From Sediminimonas qiaohouensis DSM 21189 (GTDB lineage Bacteria > Pseudomonadota > Alphaproteobacteria > Rhodobacterales > Rhodobacteraceae), in assembly GCF_000423645.1 (NCBI RefSeq), contig NZ_AUIJ01000028.1, positions 1 through 37,904 of the forward strand: DNA of 37,904 nucleotides, given 5' to 3'. Shown here in pieces: positions 15,892 through 24,112 of the stretch. A model generated the notes under the pieces. That model had not been told where the DNA came from and made no database searches. It worked only from the letters and a program-made list of their open reading frames with translations. A program made the translations under genes and the position numbers. The number at the start of each line of letters is the position of its first letter. The stretch's first letter is position 1.

Positions 15892-17078
15892 GCGCGGCGC
15901 GCGCTATTGGCGAGGCGGGGCGCGCCGCGCAATGCGCCGGATGTGTCCGTAGTGCTGCGCAATTCCACCCCGGGGCGGATCACTTGAACGCCTTCGATCA
16001 CCACCTGTTCGCCCGCTTGCAAGTCGCCCTCGACCAGGACGCTATCGCTGTTGCGCTGGCGGATCTTGACCGGCACGCGGACGGCCTTGCCGGCGCGCGC
16101 GGCCCAGACGAAAGAGCCCTCATTGGACCATTGCACGGCCAGCGGATCGACCGCGGGAAAACTCTGCCCCGGCAAGGTAAGGTTGACCTCGAACGCCATG
16201 CCGGGGCGCAGGGTGTCGCTTCGGTTATCCAGTTCGGCGCGTATCCGCAGGGTGCGGCTGGCGCGGTCCACCACGGTGTCGATCGTGCGGATATGGCCGG
16301 TCAGCGTGCGACCCGGTTGCGCGAGGGGGCGCAATTTGACGGCCATGCCGGTTTGCACTTGTCCGATGATCCGTTCGGGCACGCGGAAATCGATCAGCAG
16401 GCCAGAGCGATCCGTGACCGTGGCCAGCGGGTCCTGCGCGGTGATGCGGTCGCCGACCTCGATCTCGTAGATGCCGATGCGGCCGTCTATGGGCGCGCGA
16501 ATGACGCGCTGCGACAGGTCAAACTCGGCCTGCCTAACCTGCAATTCAGCGTTGCGCCGGGCCAGGATCGCCTCGCGGAAGCGGACCTCGGACACGGTGC
16601 CGGACACCTCGAGCCGCGATAGCCGCTCGACGTCATCAACCGCCTTGTCCAGCGCGATCCGCGCGCTTTCAAGCGCGATACGCTCTGCCTCGTTCTCGAG
16701 CCGGACGATCACGGCGCCCTTTTCCACGGGCGCGCCGGGGGGAAACTCGATGCTGTCCACACGGCCCGTTGTTTGCGAGCGAATCGTGACCGCCCGCCGC
16801 GCGCGCCCGTCGCCGATTGCGGTAATGCGGTCGTTCAACGCGCCGCTGGTGACCGTGTCCAGGACGACGCTGACCGCCTGCGACCGGCGCGATGCGCTGC
16901 TGCTGCTCTGTTTCGGTTGCTGCTCGGCCGCGACATCGACCCCAAGGGCAGCGGGCAGGCCGGTGCGGTTCAGCCATTCTGCCGCGCCCGGCACGTAGGT
17001 GATCCAGCCCCAGGCGGCCACGCCGATCAGGAGCACGATCAGCACAAGCTGTCGAAGGGCGGAAAACAGTGCGGTCAT
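15888..17078 (-). CDS. RND efflux periplasmic adaptor (membrane fusion protein)
   Basis: This 396-residue protein is the AcrA/MexE-like adaptor that links the RND pump to an outer-membrane channel. One N-terminal membrane helix (about residues 8-28) is followed by a Gln/Ser-rich linker. The lipoyl-like half-motif (RSQTTGRVDSIEFPPGAPVEKG), a short alpha-hairpin and the second lipoyl half (VIRAPIDGRIG) come next, then the beta-barrel. AGGA lies about ten bases before the ATG. It is the first gene of the two-gene operon. Its promoter must lie in the 459-base gap shared with the divergent flavin oxidoreductase gene. Confidence 0.93.
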   Translation of the reverse strand: MTALFSALRQLVLIVLLIGVAAWGWITYVPGAAEWLNRTGLPAALGVDVAAEQQPKQSSSSASRRSQAVSVVLDTVTSGALNDRITAIGDGRARRAVTIRSQTTGRVDSIEFPPGAPVEKGAVIVRLENEAERIALESARIALDKAVDDVERLSRLEVSGTVSEVRFREAILARRNAELQVRQAEFDLSQRVIRAPIDGRIGIYEIEVGDRITAQDPLATVTDRSGLLIDFRVPERIIGQVQTGMAVKLRPLAQPGRTLTGHIRTIDTVVDRASRTLRIRAELDNRSDTLRPGMAFEVNLTLPGQSFPAVDPLAVQWSNEGSFVWAARAGKAVRVPVKIRQRNSDSVLVEGDLQAGEQVVIEGVQVIRPGVELRSTTDTSGALRGAPRLANSARRA

Positions 17079-17537
17079 TCGTTTGGCTATCCTGCGCTGG
17101 CGTTCGCGGGATAATAATGCGTTTTTGGCGAAAGGCCACTCCCCCGGCCCTTATCAATAGAGAGAGCAGAGCGCGGTTGGTTCTGTTCGGGAGGTGGTTG
17201 GGTTTGGGCTTGAGCGGACCTTCGGGCAAAAGGCCCGAGAGCCGCGCAGTGCCCGACCGCCGGGTGGGCGCAGCAACGGGTGTGGATCGCGCTTTATGCC
17301 AGCCAACTACATCTTCGTTATCAATCGTTTGATACGCCTGAAAAGCGCCCGCCCGAGGGGGCGGTCGGGCGCTGCGCGGCGGCGCGCAAGCGCGCCTGGA
17401 TTCCGCGCAATGGTGAGGCAGCAACAGGCCAAACGCAGCCACCCCCCTGACGGGGAACTACGATGTGCGCTGGCAGGGCTTGGATTTCCCAAAGGAAGGG
17501 GGCAATGTGCCGGCAAATTAAACAGGGCGGGGCAGGT
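17079..17537. other. 459-base non-coding divergent promoter region
   Basis: No credible gene is present between the adaptor start and the flavin oxidoreductase start. It contains TATCAA-TCGT-TTGATA (17319-17334), an operator-like palindrome in a short AT-rich patch. A second TTATCAAT lies at 17151-17158. A strong GC hairpin is annotated separately at 17344-17373. Promoters for both flanking genes are expected here, but no clear -35/-10 pair can be assigned by eye. Confidence 0.6.
17344..17373 (-). terminator. Terminator-like GC hairpin with T-run on the minus strand
   Basis: AGCGCCCG (17344-17351) pairs with CGGGCGCT (17366-17373), and the inner bases CCC/GGGG can extend the stem. On the minus strand the stem is followed by TTTTCAGG, as in an intrinsic terminator. 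No annotated minus-strand gene ends here, so it may end antisense transcription or a small RNA, or may insulate the RND operon. Confidence 0.45.
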
Positions 17538-18791
17538 ATGGAAACGAGCCAAGGCAAAACCGTTGTCATCGTAGGAGCCGGGATAGTCGGCGTTTCCACC
17601 GCGCTGAGCCTGCAACGCGCGGGGCATCGCGTGGTTTTGATCGACAAATCGGGCCCGGGCGAGGGCGCGAGTTTCGGAAATGGCGGCATTCTCGCGTCTT
17701 GTGCCGTGGTGCCGGTGACGGGGCCTGGCCTGATCTGGAAGGCGCCGAAGATGCTGCTGGATCCGCGCGAGCCGCTGTTCATGAAGTGGCGGGATCTGCC
17801 GGGCATGGTGCCTTGGCTGCTGCGCTTTATCTCGCATGCCAATGCCCGCGATACCCGCCGCATCGCCGCCGGCCTGGCCCCCATCGTGGGCGACAGCCTG
17901 GCCGATCATCAGGCGTTGGCGGCGGGCACGGCGGCAGAGCGGTACATCGTTCCGGGCGATTACCTGTATATCTACCGCGATCGCAAAGGGTTCGAGAAAG
18001 AGGCGTTTTCGTGGGACATACGCCGCGCGCACGGGTTCGAATGGGAAGAGATGGATGCCGCGCGCCTGCATGCCTATGACTCCGCGATCAGCCGCGAGAT
18101 GCAGTTTGGCGTGCGGATGGGCAACCACGGGCGGATCACCGATCCGGGTGCCTATGTGCAGGCGCTGGCCGCCGAGGCGGAGGCGCAGGGCGCCCGCGTC
18201 ATCCGGGCCGAGGTGCGCGAGCTTGTCCGCGAAGGCGGCCGCGTCACGGGCGTGCGCGCAGGGGGCGAGGTGATTGCGTGCGACGAAGTGGTGATCAGCA
18301 CCGGCGCGTGGTCTGGCGCGCTGAGCCGGATTCTGGGCCTGCGGGTGCCGCTGCAATCCGAGCGGGGCTATCATATCGATCTGTGGAACCCGTCGCAGAC
18401 GATTGCCGCGCCGGCGATGGTCGCGGCTGGCAAGTTCGTTCTGAACCCGATGGAGGGGCGTCTGCGACTGGCCGGCGTGGTCGAGCTGGGCAGCATGGAC
18501 GCGCCCGAATCGCGCGCGCCGTTCGATCTGTTGATGCGGGGGGTGCGCCAGGTACTGCCCGATCTGCGTTGGGACGAGGCCAGAGAATGGATGGGGCACC
18601 GCCCCTCGACCCCTGATAGCCTGCCGTTGATCGGCGCAGTGCCGGGGGTGGGCGGCGCGTGGATGGGCTTTGGCCACCAGCATATCGGCCTGACAGCCGG
18701 GCCGGCGACGGGGCGCATCCTGTCGCAGATGATTACGGGGCAGCGGCCCAATGTGGATGTCACGCCCTATGATCCGGGGCGTTTCGCCTGA
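17538..18791 (+). CDS. FAD-dependent oxidoreductase, D-amino acid dehydrogenase (DadA)-like
   Basis: This 417-residue protein has an N-terminal FAD-binding Rossmann motif (VVIVGAGIVGVSTA, about residues 9-22) and the DAO fold. The C-terminal block WMGHRPSTPDSLPLIG and FGHQHIGLTAGPATGR is typical of DadA and related D-amino acid or glycine/proline dehydrogenases. The family oxidises a D- or secondary amino acid to the imino acid. Start at 17538 is chosen because of the GGGGCAGGT just before it. An in-frame ATG at 17463 would add 25 poorly conserved residues. It converges on the MarR-like gene (9-base gap). The substrate may be related to the TRAP/oxoprolinase operon beyond, but that is inference. 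Confidence 0.85.
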   Translation: METSQGKTVVIVGAGIVGVSTALSLQRAGHRVVLIDKSGPGEGASFGNGGILASCAVVPVTGPGLIWKAPKMLLDPREPLFMKWRDLPGMVPWLLRFISHANARDTRRIAAGLAPIVGDSLADHQALAAGTAAERYIVPGDYLYIYRDRKGFEKEAFSWDIRRAHGFEWEEMDAARLHAYDSAISREMQFGVRMGNHGRITDPGAYVQALAAEAEAQGARVIRAEVRELVREGGRVTGVRAGGEVIACDEVVISTGAWSGALSRILGLRVPLQSERGYHIDLWNPSQTIAAPAMVAAGKFVLNPMEGRLRLAGVVELGSMDAPESRAPFDLLMRGVRQVLPDLRWDEAREWMGHRPSTPDSLPLIGAVPGVGGAWMGFGHQHIGLTAGPATGRILSQMITGQRPNVDVTPYDPGRFA

Positions 18792-18800
18792 ACCGCCGGG

Positions 18801-19316
18801 TCAGAGCGACGTCGCCGCGCGCGCGGCCTGATCGTATTGCCCGGACATCAGCCGCAGGAGGGCCGCCAGTTTGCTGACCTGGTCCGGCTCCAGGCCCAGA
18901 TCCTGCACCGTGCTTATCAGCAGGCCCTCGCGAATTTCGCGGTAGCGGTCGCAGGCGTCGGCGCCCGCCTGTGTGGCCTCGACCGTCTTTTCCTTGCCGC
19001 TGCGCCCGGTTTGCACAAGGCCCGCGCGGGTGAGTTTCTTGATGGCATAGGTGACGGTATGGGTGTCCTCGACATTCAGCACGAGGCAGATATCGGCCAG
19101 CTTCTTGGAGCGGCCACGATGGCGCACCGTGTGCAGCACCAGCACGTCCAGCGCCGACAGGTCCGGATACCCCGCCGCCGACATTGCGCGCACGACCCAG
19201 CGGTCGAACGCGTTGGAGGCGATGATCAGGCCGAACTCAAACTCGGACACCTCGGCGAAAGACCCTTCCGCGAGGTGGGACGAGGAAACAACGGGGCCGA
19301 TTGCATCGTTGGTCAT
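18801..19316 (-). CDS. MarR-like winged-helix transcriptional regulator
   Basis: This 171-residue protein has a central winged helix at about residues 50-115. The block LSALDVLVLHTVRHRGRSKKLADICLVLNV then VTYAIKKLTRAGLV is typical of the MarR-type fold, followed by the wing and a C-terminal dimerisation helix. It is divergent from the TRAP/oxoprolinase operon, and the GTCAACA/TGTTGAC palindromes in the gap are its likely operator. No good ribosome site precedes the ATG at 19316, so the message may be leaderless or poorly translated. The ligand is presumably the transported substrate. Confidence 0.85.
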   Translation of the reverse strand: MTNDAIGPVVSSSHLAEGSFAEVSEFEFGLIIASNAFDRWVVRAMSAAGYPDLSALDVLVLHTVRHRGRSKKLADICLVLNVEDTHTVTYAIKKLTRAGLVQTGRSGKEKTVEATQAGADACDRYREIREGLLISTVQDLGLEPDQVSKLAALLRLMSGQYDQAARAATSL

Positions 19317-19345
19317 GCCAGTAGAATGACTGACATGGACGATAT

Positions 19346-19372
19346 GTCAACAAAATGTTGACGTTTCGTCAA
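19346..19372. promoter_or_regulatory. Two overlapping palindromes: candidate MarR-type operator
   Basis: GTCAACA-AAA-TGTTGAC (19346-19362) is a perfect 7-base inverted repeat. It overlaps a second one, TTGACG-TTT-CGTCAA (19358-19372), both with three-base spacers. The site is 30-56 bases before the regulator gene and about 180 before dctP. The TTGAC units also resemble -35 boxes, so binding there would block promoters in both directions. Binding is inferred. Confidence 0.6.
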
Positions 19373-19555
19373 TGTGAGGCAGAATGACGCTAGGGAATCG
19401 GTTTGCCTGTGTCGCGGTCGTCGCCTGTTGCGTCGATGCTGTTGCGGGTGGTTGACCGATTGCCGCGATCCCGCCACGCTTTGACGGGTGGCAAAACAAC
19501 TGTGCGGCCGGGGAAGCGGCCGCCGATACCAACAACACAAGGGAGTACGATAATC

Positions 19556-20533
19556 ATGAAAACGCTTACCAAACTGGCCACCGCGACGGCGCTCACCGCC
19601 GCCAGCGTGGCCCCCGCCTTCGCCGAGACATGGGATATGCCGATGGCCTATTCCGGGTCCAATTTCCATTCGCAGGTCGGCGCCGAATTCGCCAACTGCG
19701 TGACCACCGGCACCGGCGGCGAGATCGAGATCACCACGCACCCGTCCGGCTCGTTGTTCGCGGGCAACGATATCAAGCGTGCGGTCCAGACCGGGCAGGT
19801 GCCGATCGGAGAGCGCCTGTTGTCCGGTCACCAGAACGAGAACCCGCTTTTTGGGTTCGACAGCGTGCCGTTTCTGGCGACATCCTTCGAGGATAGCCAG
19901 AAGCTGTGGAAAGCGGCGCGCCCGACGATCGAGGACGTTCTGGCCGATCAGAACCTGACGCTGCTTTATGCGGTGCCGTGGCCGCCGCAAGGCATGTATT
20001 TCAAGAACGAGGTGCAGTCCGTCGAGGACATGGAGGGGGTCAAGTTCCGCTCTTACAACACCGCGACGGCGCGTCTGGCGGAACTGACCGGCATGTTGCC
20101 GGTGCAGATCGAAGCGGCCGAGATCAGCCAGGCCTTCGCCACCGGCGTCGCCGAGGCGATGATTTCCTCGGGCGCGACGGGGTATGACCGCAAGGTATGG
20201 GAAAGCCTTGATTATTTCTACGAGGTCGATGCATGGCTGCCGCGCAACTACGTGTTCGTCAACTCGGACGCGTGGGAGGGCACCTCGCAGGAAAACCGCG
20301 ACGTGATGCGTGGCTGCGCCGAGCTGGCCGAGTACACCGGCCTGTGGCGGTCGAAGGAATACACCGGGTTTACCGTTCAGGGCCTGCGTGATGGCGGCAT
20401 GACGGTCGAGGCGCCCAGCGACACGCTGCGCGGCGAGCTGAAGCAGATCGGCGAGACGATGACCGAGGAATGGCTGGAGCAAGCCGGCGCCGAGGGCAAG
20501 GAAATCGTCGAGGCCTACCGGGCCATGAAGTAA
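19556..20533 (+). CDS. dctP: TRAP transporter periplasmic solute-binding protein (DctP family)
   Basis: This 325-residue protein has a clear signal peptide (cleaved after AFA, about residue 23). The DctP fold is supported by VEDMEGVKFRSYNTATA, where the arginine near residue 165 is the usual carboxylate-binding position. It also has the helix EISQAFATGVAEAMI. DctP proteins capture organic acids for sodium-driven uptake. The start at 19556 (MKTLTK) has AAGGGAG ten bases upstream; the open frame extends upstream to 19403 without support. It is the first gene of the operon dctP-dctQ-dctM-permease-pxpB-pxpC-pxpA, which suggests that the ligand is 5-oxoproline or a related lactam acid. Confidence 0.93.
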   Translation: MKTLTKLATATALTAASVAPAFAETWDMPMAYSGSNFHSQVGAEFANCVTTGTGGEIEITTHPSGSLFAGNDIKRAVQTGQVPIGERLLSGHQNENPLFGFDSVPFLATSFEDSQKLWKAARPTIEDVLADQNLTLLYAVPWPPQGMYFKNEVQSVEDMEGVKFRSYNTATARLAELTGMLPVQIEAAEISQAFATGVAEAMISSGATGYDRKVWESLDYFYEVDAWLPRNYVFVNSDAWEGTSQENRDVMRGCAELAEYTGLWRSKEYTGFTVQGLRDGGMTVEAPSDTLRGELKQIGETMTEEWLEQAGAEGKEIVEAYRAMK

Positions 20534-20537
20534 TCGC

Positions 20538-20574
20538 CCCACTTCCCGCGCGGACCCCGGAAGTGGGTCCGCGC
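20538..20574 (+). promoter_or_regulatory. Mutually exclusive hairpins in the dctP-dctQ gap
   Basis: Two stems compete. CCCACTTCC (20538-20546) pairs with GGAAGTGGG (20559-20567). GCGCGGACCC (20548-20557) pairs with GGGTCCGCGC (20565-20574). They share bases 20565-20567. The second stem is 10 perfect base pairs with a 7-base loop, followed by ACTTTCTC. It may lower dctQ/dctM expression relative to dctP. Confidence 0.6.
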
Positions 20575-20607
20575 ACTTTCTCATGAACAAGAACAGGGGG
20601 AGCCGCC

Positions 20608-21135
20608 ATGGCCGCCTTGCGTATTCTGCGCCGTTTCCTTGACGGGCTATACACCGGGGCGAGTGTTCTGGCCGCGCTGTGCCTGGTCGCGATCCTGGTG
20701 TTGATCCTGCTGCAAATGCTTGCCCGCTGGACCGGTGAGGTATTTCCGGGCGCGCCGGAATACGCCGGTTACGCGATGGCGGCGGCATCGTTCCTGGCCT
20801 TTGCCGGGGCGCTGAACAACGGCGCGCATATCCGGGTGGGCATTTTGCTCAATGCGGCGGGGCCGCGCATGAACTGGCTGCTGGAGGTGTGGTGTTTCGC
20901 CATCGGCTCGGCCGTCGCGTGGTATTTCGTCTGGTTCGCGCGCCGCTTTGTTTATTGGTCCTGGAAATTCGGCGATGTCAGCCAAGGGCAGGACAAGACC
21001 GCGCTGTGGATGCCGCAATCGCTGATGCTGGTGGGGGCGGTGATCCTTGCCATCGCACTGACCGATAACTTGCTCAGCCTGATTTTCACTGGTCGTCATC
21101 GGATGCGCCAAACCGTCGTGGGCGAAGGGGGCTGA
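20608..21135 (+). CDS. dctQ: TRAP transporter small permease subunit (DctQ family)
   Basis: This 175-residue membrane protein has four predicted helices (about residues 15-38, 50-68, 88-112 and 133-155). It carries DctQ features: LQMLARWTGEVFPGAPEYAGYAM in the first half and the LNNGAHIRVGILL segment. It pairs with DctM to form the membrane part of the TRAP transporter. A GGGGGAG lies before the ATG. The stop is four bases from the dctM start, so the two are translationally linked. The length is usual for the family. Confidence 0.93.
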   Translation: MAALRILRRFLDGLYTGASVLAALCLVAILVLILLQMLARWTGEVFPGAPEYAGYAMAAASFLAFAGALNNGAHIRVGILLNAAGPRMNWLLEVWCFAIGSAVAWYFVWFARRFVYWSWKFGDVSQGQDKTALWMPQSLMLVGAVILAIALTDNLLSLIFTGRHRMRQTVVGEGG

Positions 21136-21139
21136 GCGC

Positions 21140-22453
21140 ATGGAAGACCTTTCTATCATCATTTTGTTCCTGTTCGTGCTGTTCCTGCTTCTGGGAAGTG
21201 GCGTGTGGGTTGGGCTGGCCCTGATGGGGGTTGCTTGGGTCGGGATGGAACTGTTCACCACGCGGCCCGTGGGCGACACCATGCTGACGGTGATCTGGAC
21301 CGCGTCGAGCAGTTGGACCCTGACGGCGCTGCCGTTGTTCATATGGATGGGGGAGATCCTGTATCGCACGCGCCTGTCCGAGGACATGTTTCGCGGCCTT
21401 GCGCCTTGGATGGCGCGGCTGCCGGGGGGGCTGGTGCATACCAATATCGTGGGCTGCACCGTGTTTGCCGCCGTGTCGGGCAGTTCGGCCGCCACGCTCA
21501 GCACCGTGGGCAAGATGTCGATCCCAGAGCTGCGCAAGCGCGACTACCCCGAGCGGATGGTCATTGGCACATTGGCCGGGGCGGCGACGCTTGGCCTGAT
21601 GATCCCGCCTTCGCTGACGCTGATCGTGTATGGCGTGACCATCAATGAAAGCATATCCAAGCTGTTCTTCGCGGGCATCGTGCCGGGGATCGTCCTGGCG
21701 GCGATGTTCATGGCTTTTGTCGCCATCACCAGCCGCGTGTCGCGGGGGTGGGCGCCCAAGCAGGACCCGGTAATGAGCCTTGGTCAGAAACTGGTAAACT
21801 CGCGGTTCCTGATCCCGGTTCTGCTACTGATTTCGGTGGTCATCGGGTCGATGTACCTTGGCTATGCCACCGCGACCGAGGCGGCGGCGTTTGGGGTTGT
21901 TGGGGCGCTGATCCTGGCGATTTCGCAAGGGTCGCTCAACTGGACCACGTTCACCGAGTCGCTGATGGGGGCCACGCGGACATCGGCAATGATCGCGCTG
22001 ATCCTTGCGGGGGCGGCGTTTTTGTCGCTGTCGATGGGGTTCACCGGCCTGCCACGCGGGCTTGCGGACCTGATCGCCAGTTGGGATCTGAGCCGGTTTC
22101 AGTTGCTGATGGCGCTGCTGGTTTTCTACATCATTTTGGGTATGTTTCTTGACGGTATTTCGTCGGTAGTTTTGACCATGGCGGTGGTCGAGCCGATGGT
22201 GCGCGAGGCGGGGATCGATTTGATCTGGTTCGGCATCTTCGTCGTCGTCGTCGTGGAAATGGCGCAAATCACGCCGCCCATCGGGTTCAACCTGTTCGTG
22301 TTGCAGGGGATGACGGGCCACGGCATGGGGTTCATCGCGCGGTCGGCCTTTCCGATGTTCCTGATCATGGTGGCGATGGTGTTCGTGCTGATTGCCTTTC
22401 CGGACCTGGCCACGTGGCTACCTGACAACATAAGGCAGAGGCCGGGAGGCTGA
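21140..22453 (+). CDS. dctM: TRAP transporter large permease subunit (DctM family)
   Basis: This 437-residue protein has about 12 membrane helices and is the sodium-coupled transport subunit. DctM landmarks include GCTVFAAVSGSSAATLSTVG at about residues 110-130, LAGAATLGLMIPPSLTLIVYG, and the repeat of this pattern near the C-terminus (EMAQITPPIGFNLFVLQ). The two-fold repeat matches the known elevator-type fold. It lies four bases after dctQ and three bases before the next permease gene. The tight operon supports joint control with the oxoprolinase genes. Confidence 0.95.
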   Translation: MEDLSIIILFLFVLFLLLGSGVWVGLALMGVAWVGMELFTTRPVGDTMLTVIWTASSSWTLTALPLFIWMGEILYRTRLSEDMFRGLAPWMARLPGGLVHTNIVGCTVFAAVSGSSAATLSTVGKMSIPELRKRDYPERMVIGTLAGAATLGLMIPPSLTLIVYGVTINESISKLFFAGIVPGIVLAAMFMAFVAITSRVSRGWAPKQDPVMSLGQKLVNSRFLIPVLLLISVVIGSMYLGYATATEAAAFGVVGALILAISQGSLNWTTFTESLMGATRTSAMIALILAGAAFLSLSMGFTGLPRGLADLIASWDLSRFQLLMALLVFYIILGMFLDGISSVVLTMAVVEPMVREAGIDLIWFGIFVVVVVEMAQITPPIGFNLFVLQGMTGHGMGFIARSAFPMFLIMVAMVFVLIAFPDLATWLPDNIRQRPGG

Positions 22454-22455
22454 GC

Positions 22456-23379
22456 ATGTTGCTTGGCGTGTTGCAATGGATCGCCCGTCACGGGCGGCTG
22501 GTGCTGGTTGCGGGGTTGCTGGCGGGGCTTGCCCTGCCGGGGCTGGCCGAGATGCTGCGCGATTGGCTGGCACAGATGGTGGCGGTTCTGCTGTTCCTGA
22601 CGGCGATGCGGATCGGGGCGCGCGCGGCGCTGGGATCGCTGGCGCAGGCGGGTGGGGCGCTGGGTGCGTCGCTGGTGATGCAACTGGCGTTGCCGCTGGC
22701 GGCGGTTGCGGGGTTTGCGGCGTTCGGGGTGCTGCAAACGCCGATGGCGCTGGCGCTGGTTCTGATGCTGGCGGCGCCGCCGGTGGCGGGTGTGCCCAGC
22801 TTTACCCTGATGATGGGGCATGACCCGGCGCCGGGGCTGCGTCTGCTGATCGTGGGCACGGCATTGTTGCCGTTGACGGTGTTGCCGGTGCTTTGGGCGC
22901 TGCCGACGCTTGGCTCGGCCGCCGGGGTGCTGGCGGCGGCGGGACGGCTTTTGCTGGTGATCGCGGCGGCGACAGTGGCGGGGTTTGCGTTGCGCGCGGC
23001 GCTGCCGCGCACGGCTGACCGGCGCGCGATCGAGGCGTTGGATGGTCTGACGGCGCTGGCGCTGGCGGTGATCGTGATCGGCCTCATGTCCGCGGTGGCG
23101 CCGGCGCTGGCAAGCGATCCGATGCTGGTGCTTTGGTGGTTTTGCGTCGCGGTGGCGGCGAACCTGGGCCTTCAACTGCTGGCCTATATGGTGCTGGGTG
23201 CGCGCGGCGTGGCAACATCGGTGGCGGCGGGAAATCGGTCTATCGCGCTGTTCCTGGTGGCGCTGCCGCCTGACATGATGGCGCCTTTGCTATTGTTCAT
23301 AGGGTGTTACCAGCTACCAATGTTTCTGACGCCGATCATAATGAAGCGGGTATACAGGGGGCGCCATGTCACCGCCTGA
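22456..23379 (+). CDS. Bile acid:sodium symporter (SBF/BASS)-like membrane protein
   Basis: This 307-residue, very hydrophobic protein has nine or ten predicted helices. The C-terminal AAGNRSIALFLVALP segment resembles the conserved GNR(S/T) motif of the SBF/BASS and related arsenite permease-like families. These usually move organic acids with sodium. Two unrelated transporters in one operon (TRAP plus this one) suggest uptake by one and either export of a product or uptake of a second substrate by the other. GGGAGG lies before the ATG. Its 3' end overlaps pxpB by 14 bases. The fold assignment is moderate and the function unknown. Confidence 0.72.
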   Translation: MLLGVLQWIARHGRLVLVAGLLAGLALPGLAEMLRDWLAQMVAVLLFLTAMRIGARAALGSLAQAGGALGASLVMQLALPLAAVAGFAAFGVLQTPMALALVLMLAAPPVAGVPSFTLMMGHDPAPGLRLLIVGTALLPLTVLPVLWALPTLGSAAGVLAAAGRLLLVIAAATVAGFALRAALPRTADRRAIEALDGLTALALAVIVIGLMSAVAPALASDPMLVLWWFCVAVAANLGLQLLAYMVLGARGVATSVAAGNRSIALFLVALPPDMMAPLLLFIGCYQLPMFLTPIIMKRVYRGRHVTA

Positions 23380-24112
23380 GGGGTTTCCCATGATCGCGCC
23401 GGTTGGTTTGTGCGGCATGGCCGTGCGGTTTTCCGATACGCTGAGCGAGCCGGCCAACCGCGCGGCGCTGGCGTTTCGAGCGGCGTTGGAGAAGGAGAGC
23501 TGGCACGGGGTCGAGGAAGTTTCGACGTCGCTGACCTCGGCGTTCGTGCGGTTCGATCCGCTGCACCTGTCGCATGACACGCTTGAGGCGCAGTTGCGCG
23601 AGATGCTGAGCGCGCAAGATTGGTACAAGGCCGCGCTGCCCGGCGGGCGGCGGCATTTCCGCATCCCATGCGTGTTGGGCGGTGAGCAGGGACCGCAGTT
23701 TGCCGATGCGGCGGCGGCGGCGGGCCTGTCGGAGGTGCAGGCGCGGGCCGAGCTGTGCGATGCGCGGCCGAGGGTCCTGACCATCGGGTTCGCGCCCGGG
23801 CAGCCCTATACCGGCGAGCTGCCCGCGCATTGGGATATTCCCCGGCTGAAGGATCTGACGCCGAAGGTGCCGCAAGGGGCGCTGGTGGTGGCGATCCGGC
23901 AGTTGATCATTTTTGCCAACGATACGCCAACGGGCTGGCGGCATATCGGGCAGACGGCGTTTCGCTGTTTCCGCCCCGAGGCGGACGAGCCTTTCGCCCT
24001 GCGCCCCGGTGACGAGATCAGCCTGCGCGCGATTGAGGCAGAGGAACTGCAGGCGATCCGGGAGCGCGATCAGGACGGCCTTGGCGGGGCCGAGATCGAG
24101 GGGATCGCATGA
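23366..24112 (+). CDS. pxpB: PxpB, 5-oxoprolinase subunit B
   Basis: PxpB works with PxpA and PxpC in ATP-dependent hydrolysis of 5-oxoproline (pyroglutamate) to glutamate. This 248-residue protein has the KipI/allophanate hydrolase subunit 1 fold. The family segments are a FRIPCVLGGEQGPQF-type stretch and TIGFAPGQPYTGEL at about residues 135-150. GWRHIGQTAFRCFRP lies further on. Two starts are possible: 23366 with AGGGGG upstream, and the ATG at 23390 with GAGGGG seven bases before. It overlaps the upstream permease gene and pxpC (ATGA), so the three subunits are co-translated. Confidence 0.92.
   Translation: MSPPEGFPMIAPVGLCGMAVRFSDTLSEPANRAALAFRAALEKESWHGVEEVSTSLTSAFVRFDPLHLSHDTLEAQLREMLSAQDWYKAALPGGRRHFRIPCVLGGEQGPQFADAAAAAGLSEVQARAELCDARPRVLTIGFAPGQPYTGELPAHWDIPRLKDLTPKVPQGALVVAIRQLIIFANDTPTGWRHIGQTAFRCFRPEADEPFALRPGDEISLRAIEAEELQAIRERDQDGLGGAEIEGIA

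Noticed and set aside
17307-18683. 458-codon minus-strand open frame opposite the flavin oxidoreductase gene
   Set aside because: His/Arg/Gln-rich shadow. The plus strand encodes an intact FAD enzyme with clear motifs.
19313-20788. 491-codon minus-strand open frame opposite dctP
   Set aside because: Shadow of dctP; the plus strand has a signal peptide and DctP motifs.
22126-23175. Minus-strand open frame rich in Arg, His and Gln
   Set aside because: Reverse complement of a hydrophobic membrane protein gene commonly gives such a frame; no start support.
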